Positions 8,201 through 16,029 of a DNA stretch of 64,000 nucleotides are shown here, piece by piece. This stretch comes from Vibrio campbellii CAIM 519 = NBRC 15631 = ATCC 25920. GTDB taxonomy: Bacteria > Pseudomonadota > Gammaproteobacteria > Enterobacterales > Vibrionaceae. Location: positions 1,426,001 to 1,490,000 of the forward strand of contig NZ_CP015864.1 of the NCBI RefSeq assembly GCF_002163755.1, in the 5' to 3' direction. Position 1 is the first letter of the stretch, and each line of letters begins with the position of its first letter. The notes beneath the pieces are model-generated. The model did no database searches and had not been told where the DNA came from. It saw only the letters and a list, made by a program, of their open reading frames with translations. A program made the position numbers and the translations under genes.

Positions 8201-8629
8201 ATGAGCGAACAGTTTGAAAGACAAGACAACTTTGGCTGGATGATCAATGTCGTTGCAAACGATGCAGCTAAGCGACTTGATGCCGAGTTCAAAAAACATG
8301 GGCTTACTATTGCACTGTGGCCGACCATGATGTGTTTGTGGGAGGAAGAAGGCGTGACGCAGCGCGATATCGCAGCTAAATCAAAGGTAGAAGATTCAAC
8401 CACAACTCGTACATTAGATAAGTTGGAAAAGTTAGGGTTAGTCGAACGCCATCCCCACCCAAAGTGCCGACGCTCTTTCCATATCTACCTTACGGAGGAA
8501 GGACGAAGCCTCAAAGAAACCTTGCTGCCAATTCCATTGGCTGTTAATAAAGAGTTGATGAGTCCGCTAGAGCCAGCAGAGCAAAAAGAGATGCTTCGCT
8601 TGCTAAATAAGTTGGTCGCAGAGATTTAA
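8201..8629 (+). CDS. MarR-family transcriptional regulator
   Basis: Winged-helix dimeric repressor (142 aa). The recognition region is VTQRDIAAKSKVEDSTTTRTLDKLEKLGLVERH (about residues 50-82), followed by the wing PKCRRSFHIYLTEEG, all typical of MarR. One Cys lies in the wing region and could sense oxidants, which is inference only. Co-transcribed with the cytochrome b gene. The likely target is the inverted repeat at 7463-7508, giving feedback control of the whole cytochrome locus. Confidence 0.85.
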   Translation: MSEQFERQDNFGWMINVVANDAAKRLDAEFKKHGLTIALWPTMMCLWEEEGVTQRDIAAKSKVEDSTTTRTLDKLEKLGLVERHPHPKCRRSFHIYLTEEGRSLKETLLPIPLAVNKELMSPLEPAEQKEMLRLLNKLVAEI

Positions 8630-8663
8630 TGATTCGCTAAGTTTTTCCGCCCCATTAATAAAT

Positions 8664-8700
8664 AAAGCCCTAAGTTCTGCACTTGGGGCTTTATGCTTTT
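8664..8700 (+). terminator. rho-independent terminator
   Basis: Stem AAAGCCCTAAGT / ACTTGGGGCTTT with a short loop and following T-rich bases, 35 bp after the MarR gene. The next 230 bases to the DMT gene show nothing else. Confidence 0.8.
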
Positions 8701-8933
8701 ATGCTCGCGCCTGTTTGCTTGATGTATAACAACCTTCTGCAGCCTGCCCTCTAACCACCGAACGCGTCGACGCTTGATTTACGTATTAGCACGCTTCATG
8801 TTCCAAGGTGTACCCTTGTGGCCAAATATACACCACACGATCTAAACTAGAATGGGTAGCGAACTGTATAGCATTGAAGCTAAGTATCACTATCGAGCAG
8901 AGTTTGTAATATGTAAGCGTGTTGTTCCTCCAC

Positions 8934-9851
8934 TTACTTTAGGTATATGTTCCCTTTACCCTGTACAAAATTTGATTTAAACATTGATAAATTGGGCTTT
9001 TTCACGACTAAGTAGACCGCTGTCGCCGCCAAGACAAAACCAACAATGCCCATCCAATCAAACGACTCACCGAAGGCAAACCAAGCTTGAAGCGCCGTGG
9101 TCGGAGGCACAAGGTAAAACACAGAAGCAACACTCGATGCCGCACCATTCTTCACCATGTACAGCAACAACAGAATCGCCACACAAGACAGCACGACCAC
9201 AAGCCAGATTAAGGTCAGAATGAACTCCGTCGTCCATTGCACCTGCATGGTTTCAAACTGCATCGCGATGGGCAGGAACATGGCCAATGCTGCTAGATAC
9301 TGCACGGTCGCGCCGCCCACCATATCCACTTGTTGGCAGTATTTCTTTTGATACAGCGTGCCAACAGTAATACCAAAAAGCGAAGACAGACACACACCAA
9401 TCGCTAAGGTTTTGTGCAAATCTGATTGCCACTCCATCTTACCCATGAGCACCATAGCAATACCAACAAAACCCAAGGACAAACCAATCCACTGTGATGG
9501 TTTGAACTGCTCAGATGCGAACGCCACCAACAATACCGCCGTTAAAATAGGCTGTATCCCGACGAGTAGCGAACTTAAGCCCGCCGGCATTCCCAAACTG
9601 ATGGCGAAGTACGTTCCACCCAGGTAAAAGCCGTGAATCAATATCCCGACAAAGCAGCTGTGCCAAAAATCTTTTCCCGTTGGAATGCGACGACGCAGAA
9701 AAGTCACAATCACCAGAAACAGCAGGACATTAAACGCCATGCGAATCGACAACAAGGTCGCAGGCTCGGCGTACTGCAAACCAAATCGCGCACCAACAAA
9801 TCCAGAAGCCCAAAGGATCACAAATACAAAAGGAATGGCTCTAATTAACAT
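8934..9851 (-). CDS. EamA/DMT-family transporter
   Basis: Ten-helix inner-membrane exporter of the drug/metabolite transporter superfamily (305 aa), with two EamA repeats. Examples are the N-terminal IPFVFVILWASGFVGARFGL and the second repeat beginning near ATVQYLAALAMFL. The C-terminus is a short hydrophilic tail. Substrates of this family are amino acids, metabolites or nucleosides and cannot be assigned here. It is divergent from a MocR-type regulator, a common arrangement in which the regulator controls the exporter. Confidence 0.85.
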   Translation of the reverse strand: MLIRAIPFVFVILWASGFVGARFGLQYAEPATLLSIRMAFNVLLFLVIVTFLRRRIPTGKDFWHSCFVGILIHGFYLGGTYFAISLGMPAGLSSLLVGIQPILTAVLLVAFASEQFKPSQWIGLSLGFVGIAMVLMGKMEWQSDLHKTLAIGVCLSSLFGITVGTLYQKKYCQQVDMVGGATVQYLAALAMFLPIAMQFETMQVQWTTEFILTLIWLVVVLSCVAILLLLYMVKNGAASSVASVFYLVPPTTALQAWFAFGESFDWMGIVGFVLAATAVYLVVKKPNLSMFKSNFVQGKGNIYLK

Positions 9852-9875
9852 GATTCGCTCTCACTCTACTTATTT

Positions 9876-9909
9876 TTAAATCTTGAATGTTCTTAAATCT
9901 CGAATGTTG
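9876..9909. promoter_or_regulatory. tandem 17-bp direct repeat, probable MocR operator
   Basis: TTAAATCTTGAATGTTC is followed immediately by TTAAATCTCGAATGTTG, matching at 15 of 17 positions. It lies in the 110-bp divergent region between the transporter and regulator genes. MocR/PdxR regulators are known to bind directly repeated boxes, so this is a good operator candidate. Confidence 0.6.
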
Positions 9910-9961
9910 CTAATGTAGTTAGGTACAGTGTTTTCAAAAAGTGACAGATGGAAGTGTTTTT

Positions 9962-11398
9962 ATGGGTACAGATTTAGCAAGTACACTTGATGCCAATAAG
10001 TATTTGATCGTCGAGAAGCATCTCAAACAAGCGATCAGCAATGGGGTTTATCAGCCAAACGACAAGTTGCCTTCCATCCGTCAATTGAGCACTGAACTCA
10101 AGCTAAGCAAGAACACAGTGATCCGCGCTTATCAGGAACTAGAAGCACAAAGCATGGTTTACTCGGTGCCAAAATCCGGTTATCGAGTAAAACCAACCGA
10201 GCGACATGAAGCCAAGATTGCTAAGCCTACGCGCGTGGATTTGCTCTCGGTATGCAAACAAATCCTCACCCACCCCGAGTATCAAGAGCTGCTTCCGACG
10301 GGCTCAGCACACCCAAACATTGATGCGCCAGCCATCAAAAGCTTGTATGCCGAAATCGGCCGCCAGAGTCGACAACAGAGTCATATTTCCAGCCATTATC
10401 AACTGCCACCGGGTGATGACTTATTGGTCAAACAGCTGGCGAAGATCACCCAAGATCTGGGAACGCCTGCAAACGTGGATGATCTTTTGGTCACCCATGG
10501 TGCACAGCAAGCGATCAGTCTTGCCCTCAGAGCAACAACACAGACAGGGGACATTGTGGCAGTGGAATCCCCCTGCTATTTCGGTAACTTGTTGATGCTC
10601 GAATCTCTCGGTTTACAAGTGGTCGAGATCCCTAGTTGTCCTCGTGATGGTATGGATCCAGACGCGCTAGAAAAAGCCATGGCGACGTGGGAGATCAAAG
10701 TCATTATTGTAACGCCAAACTTCACCAACCCAACAGGCTCAATGATGCCCCTTGAAAGACGTGAGCAGCTGCTTAAGGTTTCTGGAGATATTCCAATCAT
10801 TGAAGATGACGTGTTTGGTGCGTTGAGTTACGACAAACCCTTGCCAAGCTTACGCAAATTAGACGAGAAGCAACGAGTGATTTACGTCAACTCGTTATCG
10901 AAAACGCTCGATTCACGCCTTCGTATTGGTTGGATGTTGGCGGGACGTTATCGCGCTCAAGTCGAGCAATACCTGTTATGTGAAAACATGGGCAGTTTGA
11001 ACTTGATGCAATCGGCAGTGGGCACTTTTCTAACCTCAGGCAAATACCGCACTCACACTGCGCGTATGTGCCGTGTTTACCAAGCCAACGTGAGACGATA
11101 TTTGCAGATGCTCAATCAATGCTTAGATGCACACTTTGAACTAAAAAACCGCTACCAAATCAATGCAGTACAAGGCTCATTCTTGCTTTGGTTACGCTTG
11201 CCACCCAAAACTGACAGCTATGCGCTTTATCAAGCCTGTAACAAACACAAAATCAGCATTCTGCCCGGCTCGGTATTCGGCACTCAGGGACAGTATCAAA
11301 ACTGTATTCGTCTCAGCGTAGCGAACTTTGGAGCGGAGAAAAACTGGTTCCCTGCGATGGAAACGCTGGCAGCACTGATTTCTCAGTACGTTAAATAG
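9962..11398 (+). CDS. MocR-type (GntR-aminotransferase) transcriptional regulator
   Basis: Two-domain regulator of about 478 aa. The N-terminal GntR winged helix spans about residues 20-85 (LPSIRQLSTELKLSKNTVIRAYQEL). The C-terminal domain has the fold-type I aminotransferase layout: VTHGAQQAISLALRA, the TPNFTNPTGSMM segment, EDDVFG, and the PLP lysine in VNSLSKTLDSRLRIGW. It probably senses PLP or an amino-PLP adduct and regulates the divergent DMT transporter. The ATG at 9962 is preferred over a GTG at 9941 because GGAAG lies upstream at good distance. Confidence 0.85.
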   Translation: MGTDLASTLDANKYLIVEKHLKQAISNGVYQPNDKLPSIRQLSTELKLSKNTVIRAYQELEAQSMVYSVPKSGYRVKPTERHEAKIAKPTRVDLLSVCKQILTHPEYQELLPTGSAHPNIDAPAIKSLYAEIGRQSRQQSHISSHYQLPPGDDLLVKQLAKITQDLGTPANVDDLLVTHGAQQAISLALRATTQTGDIVAVESPCYFGNLLMLESLGLQVVEIPSCPRDGMDPDALEKAMATWEIKVIIVTPNFTNPTGSMMPLERREQLLKVSGDIPIIEDDVFGALSYDKPLPSLRKLDEKQRVIYVNSLSKTLDSRLRIGWMLAGRYRAQVEQYLLCENMGSLNLMQSAVGTFLTSGKYRTHTARMCRVYQANVRRYLQMLNQCLDAHFELKNRYQINAVQGSFLLWLRLPPKTDSYALYQACNKHKISILPGSVFGTQGQYQNCIRLSVANFGAEKNWFPAMETLAALISQYVK

Positions 11399-11459
11399 TC
11401 GCTCCAGACATTCCGTTCCAAGCATTCAGCACAGATACAACAAAGCCTCAGTAATTGGG

Positions 11460-11478
11460 CTGTCTCCTATACACAAAT
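11460..11478. other. Tn5/IS50-like 19-bp end sequence
   Basis: CTGTCTCCTATACACAAAT matches the IS50 outside end as I remember it (CTGACTCTTATACACAAGT) at 16 of 19 positions. No transposase or second full end is seen nearby. It may be a relic end of an IS4-family (IS50-group) element or a chance match. Confidence 0.3.
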
Positions 11479-11506
11479 CCCCAAGCCTATAGCTTGGGGA
11501 TTTTTT
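11476..11506 (+). terminator. rho-independent terminator of the MocR gene
   Basis: Perfect stem AATCCCCAAGC / GCTTGGGGATT followed by six Ts, about 80 bp after the regulator stop codon. Confidence 0.9.
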
Positions 11507-11875
11507 AGGACTCTTTCGCGTGTATGCGATCTGATCACTTAATCTTCCTCACTGAAGTACTAAGATGACATATTCATACGCTAAGCATTGGGCACGAGAA
11601 CAATGTTAACAAGCTCAACTTCAAGACCTTCGAAGACAACGCCTCATCAACTTAGCGACTTCCATTACTAATCAACCAGAAGTCTCGGGTGCATTGATCG
11701 CCCGAACCACACAATATTAAAGGTAAGATTTTACTCTCCAGCAGACCAATATTCTTAGCGCATTTAAGTATATTTTACGTTTTGGCTTGCAACCTTTGAT
11801 TTAAATATTAGCAATAACTAATTAGTCACAGTCGATACAAAGATACCAATAGATATCGTTGACATTGTATCACTT

Positions 11876-11932
11876 AATAAAAAGCCCCTTAGTACAAATG
11901 GCTAAAAAGGCTCCGATCGACTAAGGGGGGGC
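11876..11932 (-). terminator. minus-strand terminator with no upstream protein gene (possible sRNA end)
   Basis: On the minus strand GCCCCCCCTTAGT pairs with ACTAAGGGGC and is followed by TTTTTATT, the form of an intrinsic terminator. No protein gene lies upstream of it on that strand before the divergent LuxR operon. A small RNA starting around 11950-12200 is possible, and a hairpin GAGAG..CTCTC lies at about 11942-11958. The rest of 11507-12237 is AT-rich and holds nothing recognisable. Confidence 0.4.
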
Positions 11933-12237
11933 AAGGTATAAGAGAGATTAGTACTCTCACGGTTATTCAAGTCACAGATTCCATTCGCGAAGCAGCTGGA
12001 AATAAATTATCAATCAGAGTCAAAATTCTGACTATTTTATCGGATAAACCATTTCTAGTTTTATTATCCCCAAATTAAATGCCAATTATTTATAATTCTA
12101 TCACGATCAAAATCACGTTTATTCTATGACAATTTTATCATCAATTATCTACAATTAAGTTAATATTTCTATTTTATAAAATATAGTTTATTAATTGATG
12201 TAACAGTGGTATACATTATCCATTAATCTCATATTTA

Positions 12238-12268
12238 TTGTCAGGTTACTAATTTTAGAACCTGACAA
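12238..12268. promoter_or_regulatory. 10-bp perfect inverted repeat upstream of the LuxR-type gene
   Basis: TTGTCAGGTT and AACCTGACAA are exact complements separated by 11 bases, about 55 bp before the regulator ATG. It could be an autoregulatory operator or a hairpin in the 5' leader. It lacks a downstream T-run, so it is not a terminator. Confidence 0.5.
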
Positions 12269-12322
12269 ATACATAAAAATATGGTAACCGTAAAATTTTG
12301 CCAATTTTTCAGGTGTTTAGAT

Positions 12323-13072
12323 ATGAACGTTGAAGAAAGAAACATGGAAGAAGCATGCAAGAAATTTAAAAGCCACCTTGGCTTCAATAATAGAAACGTG
12401 ATTCACGTTGCATTTTCAAGAATAGATACTGTTCAAAATAAACTATTAACAATCTGTACAGACTACAGCTGGCACTTAGAATATTGGTCAGAAGATATGT
12501 ATAAATCCGTTGGGAAACGGTGTGGAGAGGGTGTAAATGTCTGGGATAAAATAGATGAAGATCATAAGCAAATACTCAAAAAGATACATGCTGAACAAAA
12601 AGTGGATGTTACCACAAAGAACGAAGAATATATCGATATACTTTCATTGGCTTCCAATCAACCACTCAGCGCTCGTTCTATTTTGAACCTTTCTTCACTA
12701 AAACCGAAAATAGGCTTTTTAGCTCAAAATATATGGCATACGGAAAAACCAAGTTGCCTTAATATACCCACACCTAAACTCGCTCCGGCCAGTGATGAAG
12801 CGTTAATTAACATCGATATTTCTCAATACTCATTTGGTGGCCTAACTTTCTCAGAAAAAGAAATGCAAACGATTCAATGGCTCTTACAGCTGAAATCAAT
12901 AAAAGAAATCGCTTGGACTCATCGATGTAGCGAGACAGCAGAAAGAAAAAGAATTGAATCTATCAAAAGAAAGCTTAATTGCTCTGGAAAATCATCTTCA
13001 TACCTCTTTAATGCGCTCAAGAGATCGGGGATCGCTCAAGCATGTCTATCCAACTACACCATGTCTCAATAA
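12323..13072 (+). CDS. LuxR-type HTH regulator
   Basis: Putative transcription regulator of about 249 aa. The last 65 residues resemble a LuxR/GerE helix-turn-helix: LTFSEKEMQTIQWLLQ, then IKEIAWTHRCSETAERKRIESIKRKL. The motif departs from consensus (no canonical AxxLxxSxxTV). The N-terminal 180 residues are not a recognised autoinducer domain, but the segment around YSWHLEYWSEDMYKS could be a sensor fold. The start at 12323 is a choice among several in-frame ATGs (12281, 12323, 12344). Its 3' end overlaps the next gene by 31 bp, implying translational coupling. Composition is more AT-rich than its neighbours. Confidence 0.6.
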   Translation: MNVEERNMEEACKKFKSHLGFNNRNVIHVAFSRIDTVQNKLLTICTDYSWHLEYWSEDMYKSVGKRCGEGVNVWDKIDEDHKQILKKIHAEQKVDVTTKNEEYIDILSLASNQPLSARSILNLSSLKPKIGFLAQNIWHTEKPSCLNIPTPKLAPASDEALINIDISQYSFGGLTFSEKEMQTIQWLLQLKSIKEIAWTHRCSETAERKRIESIKRKLNCSGKSSSYLFNALKRSGIAQACLSNYTMSQ

Positions 13073-13446
13073 CATGTCGAAATCTCGAACAATGTTGCCG
13101 TTTCTACGAAAAAATCGGCTTTGATAAATACCGCTCTTATCAGGATGATGGCGTCACTATCTTATTGATGCGTGGCAATCATACTTATATTGAATTATTT
13201 AACTTTCCAAAGGAGGACCAAAAAGACATAACCATCAATAATTCACAAACTTTACCTGAGTTAAAAAAAACAGGTATCAGTCACTTTGCTTTGCAAGTAA
13301 GTGATCTAAAAAAAACAAGAGAAAAACTAAGTCCAAACTATCAATGTAGTGAAATACAGAAAGCGAGATTAGGTCTCTTTTCGTACTTTTTCGCTCTAGA
13401 CCCAGAATGTAATCAAGTAGAATTTATACAGAGGAATAATATCTAA
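13042..13446 (+). CDS. VOC-superfamily (glyoxalase-like) protein
   Basis: Small metal-dependent vicinal-oxygen-chelate fold protein (134 aa), with two beta-alpha-beta-beta-beta modules. The first begins QLHHVSITCRNLEQCCRFYEKIGF, with His as a candidate metal ligand. The second begins ISHFALQVSDLKKTREKL and ends FFALDPECNQVEFIQ with the usual final Glu. Such proteins act as glyoxalases, dioxygenases, isomerases or drug-binding resistance proteins. The operon context (LuxR-type regulator before, MHS transporter after, overlapping by one base) suggests catabolism or detoxification of the transported compound. Confidence 0.8.
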   Translation: MSIQLHHVSITCRNLEQCCRFYEKIGFDKYRSYQDDGVTILLMRGNHTYIELFNFPKEDQKDITINNSQTLPELKKTGISHFALQVSDLKKTREKLSPNYQCSEIQKARLGLFSYFFALDPECNQVEFIQRNNI

Positions 13447-14648
13447 TGCTATTGACTTGGAAGCAAAGGTTGGCTGTCGTTGCTGGCAATGCAATGGAGT
13501 TTTATGATATTGCTGTATTCGCAGCAATCGCCCCCTTTCTCACTCAAATTATGGAAAATCATGGATATGAGAATGCTACGACTCTAATATGGGGGATGTT
13601 TGCTTTACGCTTTTTACTACGCCCTCTTGGTGGCTATATCGTTGGAAACATCGCAGACTACTACGGCAAAAAAAATGCATTAATAATGACTAGTAGCCTT
13701 ACTGGTTTCGCAACGCTCACTATGGCCGCACTGCCCACTGAACTTGAGTACGTTGTTTTTTACTTTCTCTTTCTGCAAATTATCCAAGCATTTAGTTTTG
13801 GAGGAGAGTATCCAACCGTTATAAATTATTTAACGAACCACTCCCCAAAAAAAGAAGTAGCAAGAACAAGCTGCCTCATTGTGGCGAGCTCTATTGTCGG
13901 TGTTTTATTGTCTATCGCTATTGTTGAAACACTAAAGTTCACACTTTCAAGTGAAGCAATGCAAAGTTATGGATGGAGAATCCCACTTCTCATTGGTGGA
14001 GTTAATATTGCTGTCAGTTTTTGGTTTCGCTCTAAATTACCTAAAGAAGTCAACACTGTTGTAGAAAAAACAAAGCAGAGTCCAAGACAGTGGATACCAC
14101 TATTCTTTATTTCGATGGGGGGGGCGGTTGTCTTTTACATACAAAATCTATCGAGCACTATTTTGCAAAAATCAGTCGATATTCCCCACTTCTCGCTGAT
14201 AAACTCGTCATTATTGTTGGCATGTATTCTATTATCTGGTTACTTAACCGATAAGATAACCACGCCAAAACACGCTTTTAGAACAAGTTCTTTGGCTGGC
14301 GCACTTCTTTATTTTCCCACTTACTGGCTATTAACTCACGCAATAACAGAAGTAGCCATCGTAGGAATGCTCATCATAAGCATAATTTCTGCAATAATAC
14401 TCGCCAATTTAGCCGTGGTCCTCGCGCAAATAGCGAAAAACCAAACGGTAGTTCTTGGACTTTGTTACAATATCGCATTGTCTATTTTTGGTGGTTTAAC
14501 TCCGCTAGTTGTGGCGATGACAACTGAATATGATGCTAGCTTTGTCGGATTGTACGCAGCTCTATGTGTGATACCAGCCCTTCTGTCCGTGCATTATTCT
14601 CTCACGCCACCCGCTCAGCCCCATACCCCTACTCTTCAACAACACTGA
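13446..14648 (+). CDS. MHS-family MFS transporter
   Basis: Major facilitator of the metabolite:H+ symporter type (400 aa, about 12 helices). The N-terminus QRLAVVAGNAMEFYDIAVFAAIAPFL and the loop NIADYYGKKNALIMTS (the G-x-x-x-D-x-x-G-R/K-like motif between helices 2 and 3) are typical of ProP/KgtP/ShiA relatives. Substrates of the family are carboxylates, betaine or shikimate; none can be assigned. ATG overlaps the TAA of the VOC gene (TAATG). Last gene of a three-gene operon. The sequence is AT-rich, in keeping with acquired DNA. Confidence 0.85.
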   Translation: MLLTWKQRLAVVAGNAMEFYDIAVFAAIAPFLTQIMENHGYENATTLIWGMFALRFLLRPLGGYIVGNIADYYGKKNALIMTSSLTGFATLTMAALPTELEYVVFYFLFLQIIQAFSFGGEYPTVINYLTNHSPKKEVARTSCLIVASSIVGVLLSIAIVETLKFTLSSEAMQSYGWRIPLLIGGVNIAVSFWFRSKLPKEVNTVVEKTKQSPRQWIPLFFISMGGAVVFYIQNLSSTILQKSVDIPHFSLINSSLLLACILLSGYLTDKITTPKHAFRTSSLAGALLYFPTYWLLTHAITEVAIVGMLIISIISAIILANLAVVLAQIAKNQTVVLGLCYNIALSIFGGLTPLVVAMTTEYDASFVGLYAALCVIPALLSVHYSLTPPAQPHTPTLQQH

Positions 14649-14680
14649 ATGATTCTAATGGGTTAAAAGGCTAACTTCAG

Positions 14681-14720
14681 AGACAATATCGTTTTTTCTA
14701 AATGAAAGACGATATTGTCT
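14681..14720. terminator. inverted repeat between convergent genes, probable terminator
   Basis: AGACAATATCG and CGATATTGTCT are perfect complements with an 18-base loop, followed on the right by ATAAAAAA and preceded by no T-run. It sits between the convergent transporter and glycerate kinase genes. Confidence 0.55.
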
Positions 14721-14747
14721 ATAAAAAATTCAAAAGCAATAAGAGAA

Positions 14748-15881
14748 TTAACGGGGTAATTGCCACAATCTGGCTACGTTTTCAGCCAAGTTCGTAAGGT
14801 TCACTTCCGCCTCTTCCAAAGCTTCTGGTAAGCTCATTGCGCGTGGTACACATACAAATACTGCGTCAATACCGCACTCGTAGACGGCTTGGAAGTTATC
14901 ACCTGTGCAACCTGCTAAGGCAATGACAGGCAAACCGTATTCTTTCGCCACTTTCGCCACACCCATTGGTGTCTTGCCATGCACAGTTTGGTAATCAATA
15001 CGGCCTTCGCCAGTAAAGACAATATCAGCGTCAGCTACATGCTCTGCGAGCTTTACGGTTTCTAGCACAATCTCGATACCCGGCTTAAGTCGTGCTGGTA
15101 AGTAACCAAGCAACGCTGCGCCCATACCACCGGCGGCGCCCGCGCCTTTTTGAGTCAGCACATGCTTGCCTGTCACCTGCTCTGTCAGTACACCGTATTT
15201 ACTTAGAGCAGAATCTAACAGCTCTACATCCGCCGGCGTCGCGCCCTTCTGTGGGCCAAAAATCGCTGATGCACCTTTCTCGCCACACAATGGGTTGTCC
15301 ACATCGCATGCCACCAGCACTTCGCAGTTCGCTAAGCGAGCGTCGAGACCAGACACATCAATGCTTACTAGCTCAACTAAACCGCCACTGTTGGGTGTGA
15401 TTGGCTGACCATCACCGTCCAAAAACTTAACACCCAACGCCGCCAACATACCCGTGCCGCCGTCATTGGTTGCGCTGCCACCCAGGCCAATAATCAAGCG
15501 TTGAATACCGCGATCAAGCGCATTCAAAATTAACTGACCAGTACCAAAGCTGCTGGTGTTTTTTGGGTCACGTTGCTCACTTGGCACAAGGTGCAAACCA
15601 CTTGCCTCTGCCATCTCGATCACTGCGGTTTCACCGTCACCTAGAATGCCGTAAAACGCCTTCACATCATTGCCAAGTGGGCCTTTTATGGTCACGAAAA
15701 CCTGCTCGCCCTCAGTCGCATCAATCAAAGATTGAACTGTCCCTTCACCACCATCAGCAACAGGTACCGTAACGAATTCTGCATCGTGCCAAACATGAGA
15801 CAAACCCGTCTTGATCGCGTCACTCACTTGTTTGGCGGTCAAGCTCTCTTTAAACGAATCTGGGGCAATCACAACTTTCAT
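14748..15881 (-). CDS. garK: glycerate kinase (GarK/GlxK family)
   Basis: Cytoplasmic kinase that phosphorylates D-glycerate to 2-phosphoglycerate (GarK type) in glucarate/galactarate or glyoxylate breakdown. About 377 aa, the normal length. The N-terminus MKVVIAPDSFKESLTAKQV is the family hallmark. Also visible are VADGGEGTVQSLI, LGGSATNDGGTGMLAALG, GAAGGMGAALLGYL and FTGEGRIDYQTVHGKTPMGV. The start at 15881 is chosen because GGAGAAT precedes it and the family N-terminus begins there. The upstream gene on the same strand is a CdaR-like regulator and a perfect palindrome lies between them. The exact 2- versus 3-kinase class is inferred. Confidence 0.9.
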   Translation of the reverse strand: MKVVIAPDSFKESLTAKQVSDAIKTGLSHVWHDAEFVTVPVADGGEGTVQSLIDATEGEQVFVTIKGPLGNDVKAFYGILGDGETAVIEMAEASGLHLVPSEQRDPKNTSSFGTGQLILNALDRGIQRLIIGLGGSATNDGGTGMLAALGVKFLDGDGQPITPNSGGLVELVSIDVSGLDARLANCEVLVACDVDNPLCGEKGASAIFGPQKGATPADVELLDSALSKYGVLTEQVTGKHVLTQKGAGAAGGMGAALLGYLPARLKPGIEIVLETVKLAEHVADADIVFTGEGRIDYQTVHGKTPMGVAKVAKEYGLPVIALAGCTGDNFQAVYECGIDAVFVCVPRAMSLPEALEEAEVNLTNLAENVARLWQLPR

Positions 15882-16009
15882 TTCATTCTCCTGAAAACAG
15901 CACGCTGCGAGCGACAAGTTGTACGTCATCAATGTGGCTATTCTCACTTAAAATTTCGGCACATTCTTTAGTCAACCATCCAAACAATGCTGACTATGCT
16001 TGAATCATT

Positions 16010-16025
16010 TTGTGCATTTGCACAA
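16010..16025. promoter_or_regulatory. palindrome TTGTGCATTTGCACAA, probable CdaR operator
   Basis: A 7+2+7 perfect inverted repeat lies just after the regulator stop codon and about 130 bp before the glycerate kinase start. It resembles the TGTGCA-type sites I associate with CdaR/SdaR regulators, so the kinase probably has its own regulated promoter here. Confidence 0.5.
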
Positions 16026-16029
16026 CCAG

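Noticed and set aside
8984..9879. Several plus-strand frames opposite the DMT transporter
   Set aside because: They are antisense to a clear membrane protein gene, with low-complexity residues.
11460..11478. Sequencing-adapter contamination
   Set aside because: The sequence differs from the library mosaic end at three positions and is followed by normal genomic sequence.
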